DNA of 64,000 nucleotides from Apis mellifera (lineage: Eukaryota; Arthropoda; Insecta; Hymenoptera; Apidae): positions 19,996,202 through 20,060,201 of the forward strand of contig NC_037638.1 of assembly GCF_003254395.2 (NCBI RefSeq), read 5' to 3'. The translations under genes were made by a program, and so were the position numbers. Positions 63,462 to 64,000 of this stretch are shown piece by piece. Positions within the stretch are counted from its first letter, which is position 1. Each line of letters begins with the position of its first letter. Under the pieces are notes generated by a model. The model saw only the letters and a list, made by a program, of their open reading frames with translations, did not search any database and was not told the origin of the DNA.

Positions 63462-64000
63462 CTGAAACACGAAAAATCGAGACGAATTAGAAACAGTTAG
63501 AAGGGAAATTCTTCTAATCGCGATCGAATTTTATATACACGCGTCTCGTGATTTTCGACCATTCGGCCAAAACAACTTTTCTCTCCCTTTCCTTTCTTCT
63601 CTCTCTCTCTCGATCCGAAAACAGATAGGTCGAAGATGATTTTCGAGAGGCTTTCAACGACAAAAGGGTATAAGGCATCGGTGTGGTACCGCAGACCGGA
63701 GGACAGAAAAGGGGGTGGCGCAGAGGGGTGTAAGCGTTGCGAGGTCGCGATAGCGTAATTTTGAACAGTTCCCCGCTACGACCCACCCTCCTCTACCTTC
63801 CTCGTGCCATCGAGCCTCGCTTGCCTCGTTCCGGGACCCACGTAATCCGCTTATGAGGGGGGGTCACAGGGGCGGCGGGGCGGGCGGGCTGGCGGGCGCA
63901 GGGTGGAGAGGAGAGAGAAGAGAGGAGCGGAGGGTGGAGGACGGGGGACGACAAGTCAGGACGGCGGCGGGACGGGGGAGAGGAGGGGGTACACCCCGGA
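63462..64000 (-). other. Upstream intron of otd-B
   Basis: This stretch precedes the homeobox exon on the minus strand and must be intron at least next to the acceptor. The last 150 bases are very GC-rich and purine-biased on the plus strand. No donor and coding segment that would fit the phase-1 junction could be assigned with confidence. Confidence 0.55.

Noticed and set aside
1..64000. CRISPR arrays, operons, prokaryotic promoters, transposase or reverse transcriptase genes
   Set aside because: No spaced direct repeats of CRISPR type and no mobile-element protein signature were seen; the window has eukaryotic exon-intron organisation throughout.

Overview
The window looks like nuclear DNA of an insect, most likely a bee or another aculeate hymenopteran. 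Coding exons are small and sparse, introns have GT-AG borders, and the rest is filled with GA/CT, TA and poly-T simple repeats. The strongest clue is two linked orthodenticle/Otx homeobox genes. From established knowledge, honeybee, Nasonia and Tribolium keep two otd genes while Drosophila has one. The species cannot be fixed from the sequence alone.

Three genes can be supported, all on the minus strand, so transcription runs from right to left. (1) Window 59385-63461 holds an otd paralogue (called otd-B here): the exon with the first part of the homeobox (63307-63461) and a long 3' exon (59385-60107) with the rest of the homeobox, a 14-Gln tract and a Tyr/His-rich C-terminus. Its N-terminal exon was not recognised and probably lies beyond the right edge. 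(2) Window 32025-35681 holds a second otd paralogue (otd-A), complete in six coding exons, 335 or 340 residues depending on two tandem splice donors. (3) Window 21002-21307 is a single phase 1-1 immunoglobulin exon that best fits the first Ig domain of off-track/PTK7. Its other exons were not found here, so most of window 1-21000 is probably an intron of that gene.

The two homeodomains differ at only three positions, both have the Lys-50 recognition residue of the Bicoid/Otx class, and both are interrupted by an intron between codons 46 and 47. The rest of the two genes is organised differently.

Region by region: 1-2934 is a 1.47 kb near-identical tandem duplication whose copies differ mostly by 1-base indels, which suggests an assembly artefact. 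Window 2935-20995 is non-coding, with a 158-bp tandem repeat at 10472-10941 and a duplicated 26-bp motif near 16.1 and 16.6 kb. Window 21308-32024 is non-coding, with a full CTCF-consensus match at 30339 between otk and otd-A. Window 35777-59384 is 23.6 kb of presumed regulatory DNA between the two otd genes; it holds a 29-bp-stem hairpin, TTTCA/TTTTA and TA arrays, and a 317-codon open frame of unknown meaning. No RNA genes, CRISPR arrays or recognisable transposon proteins were found.
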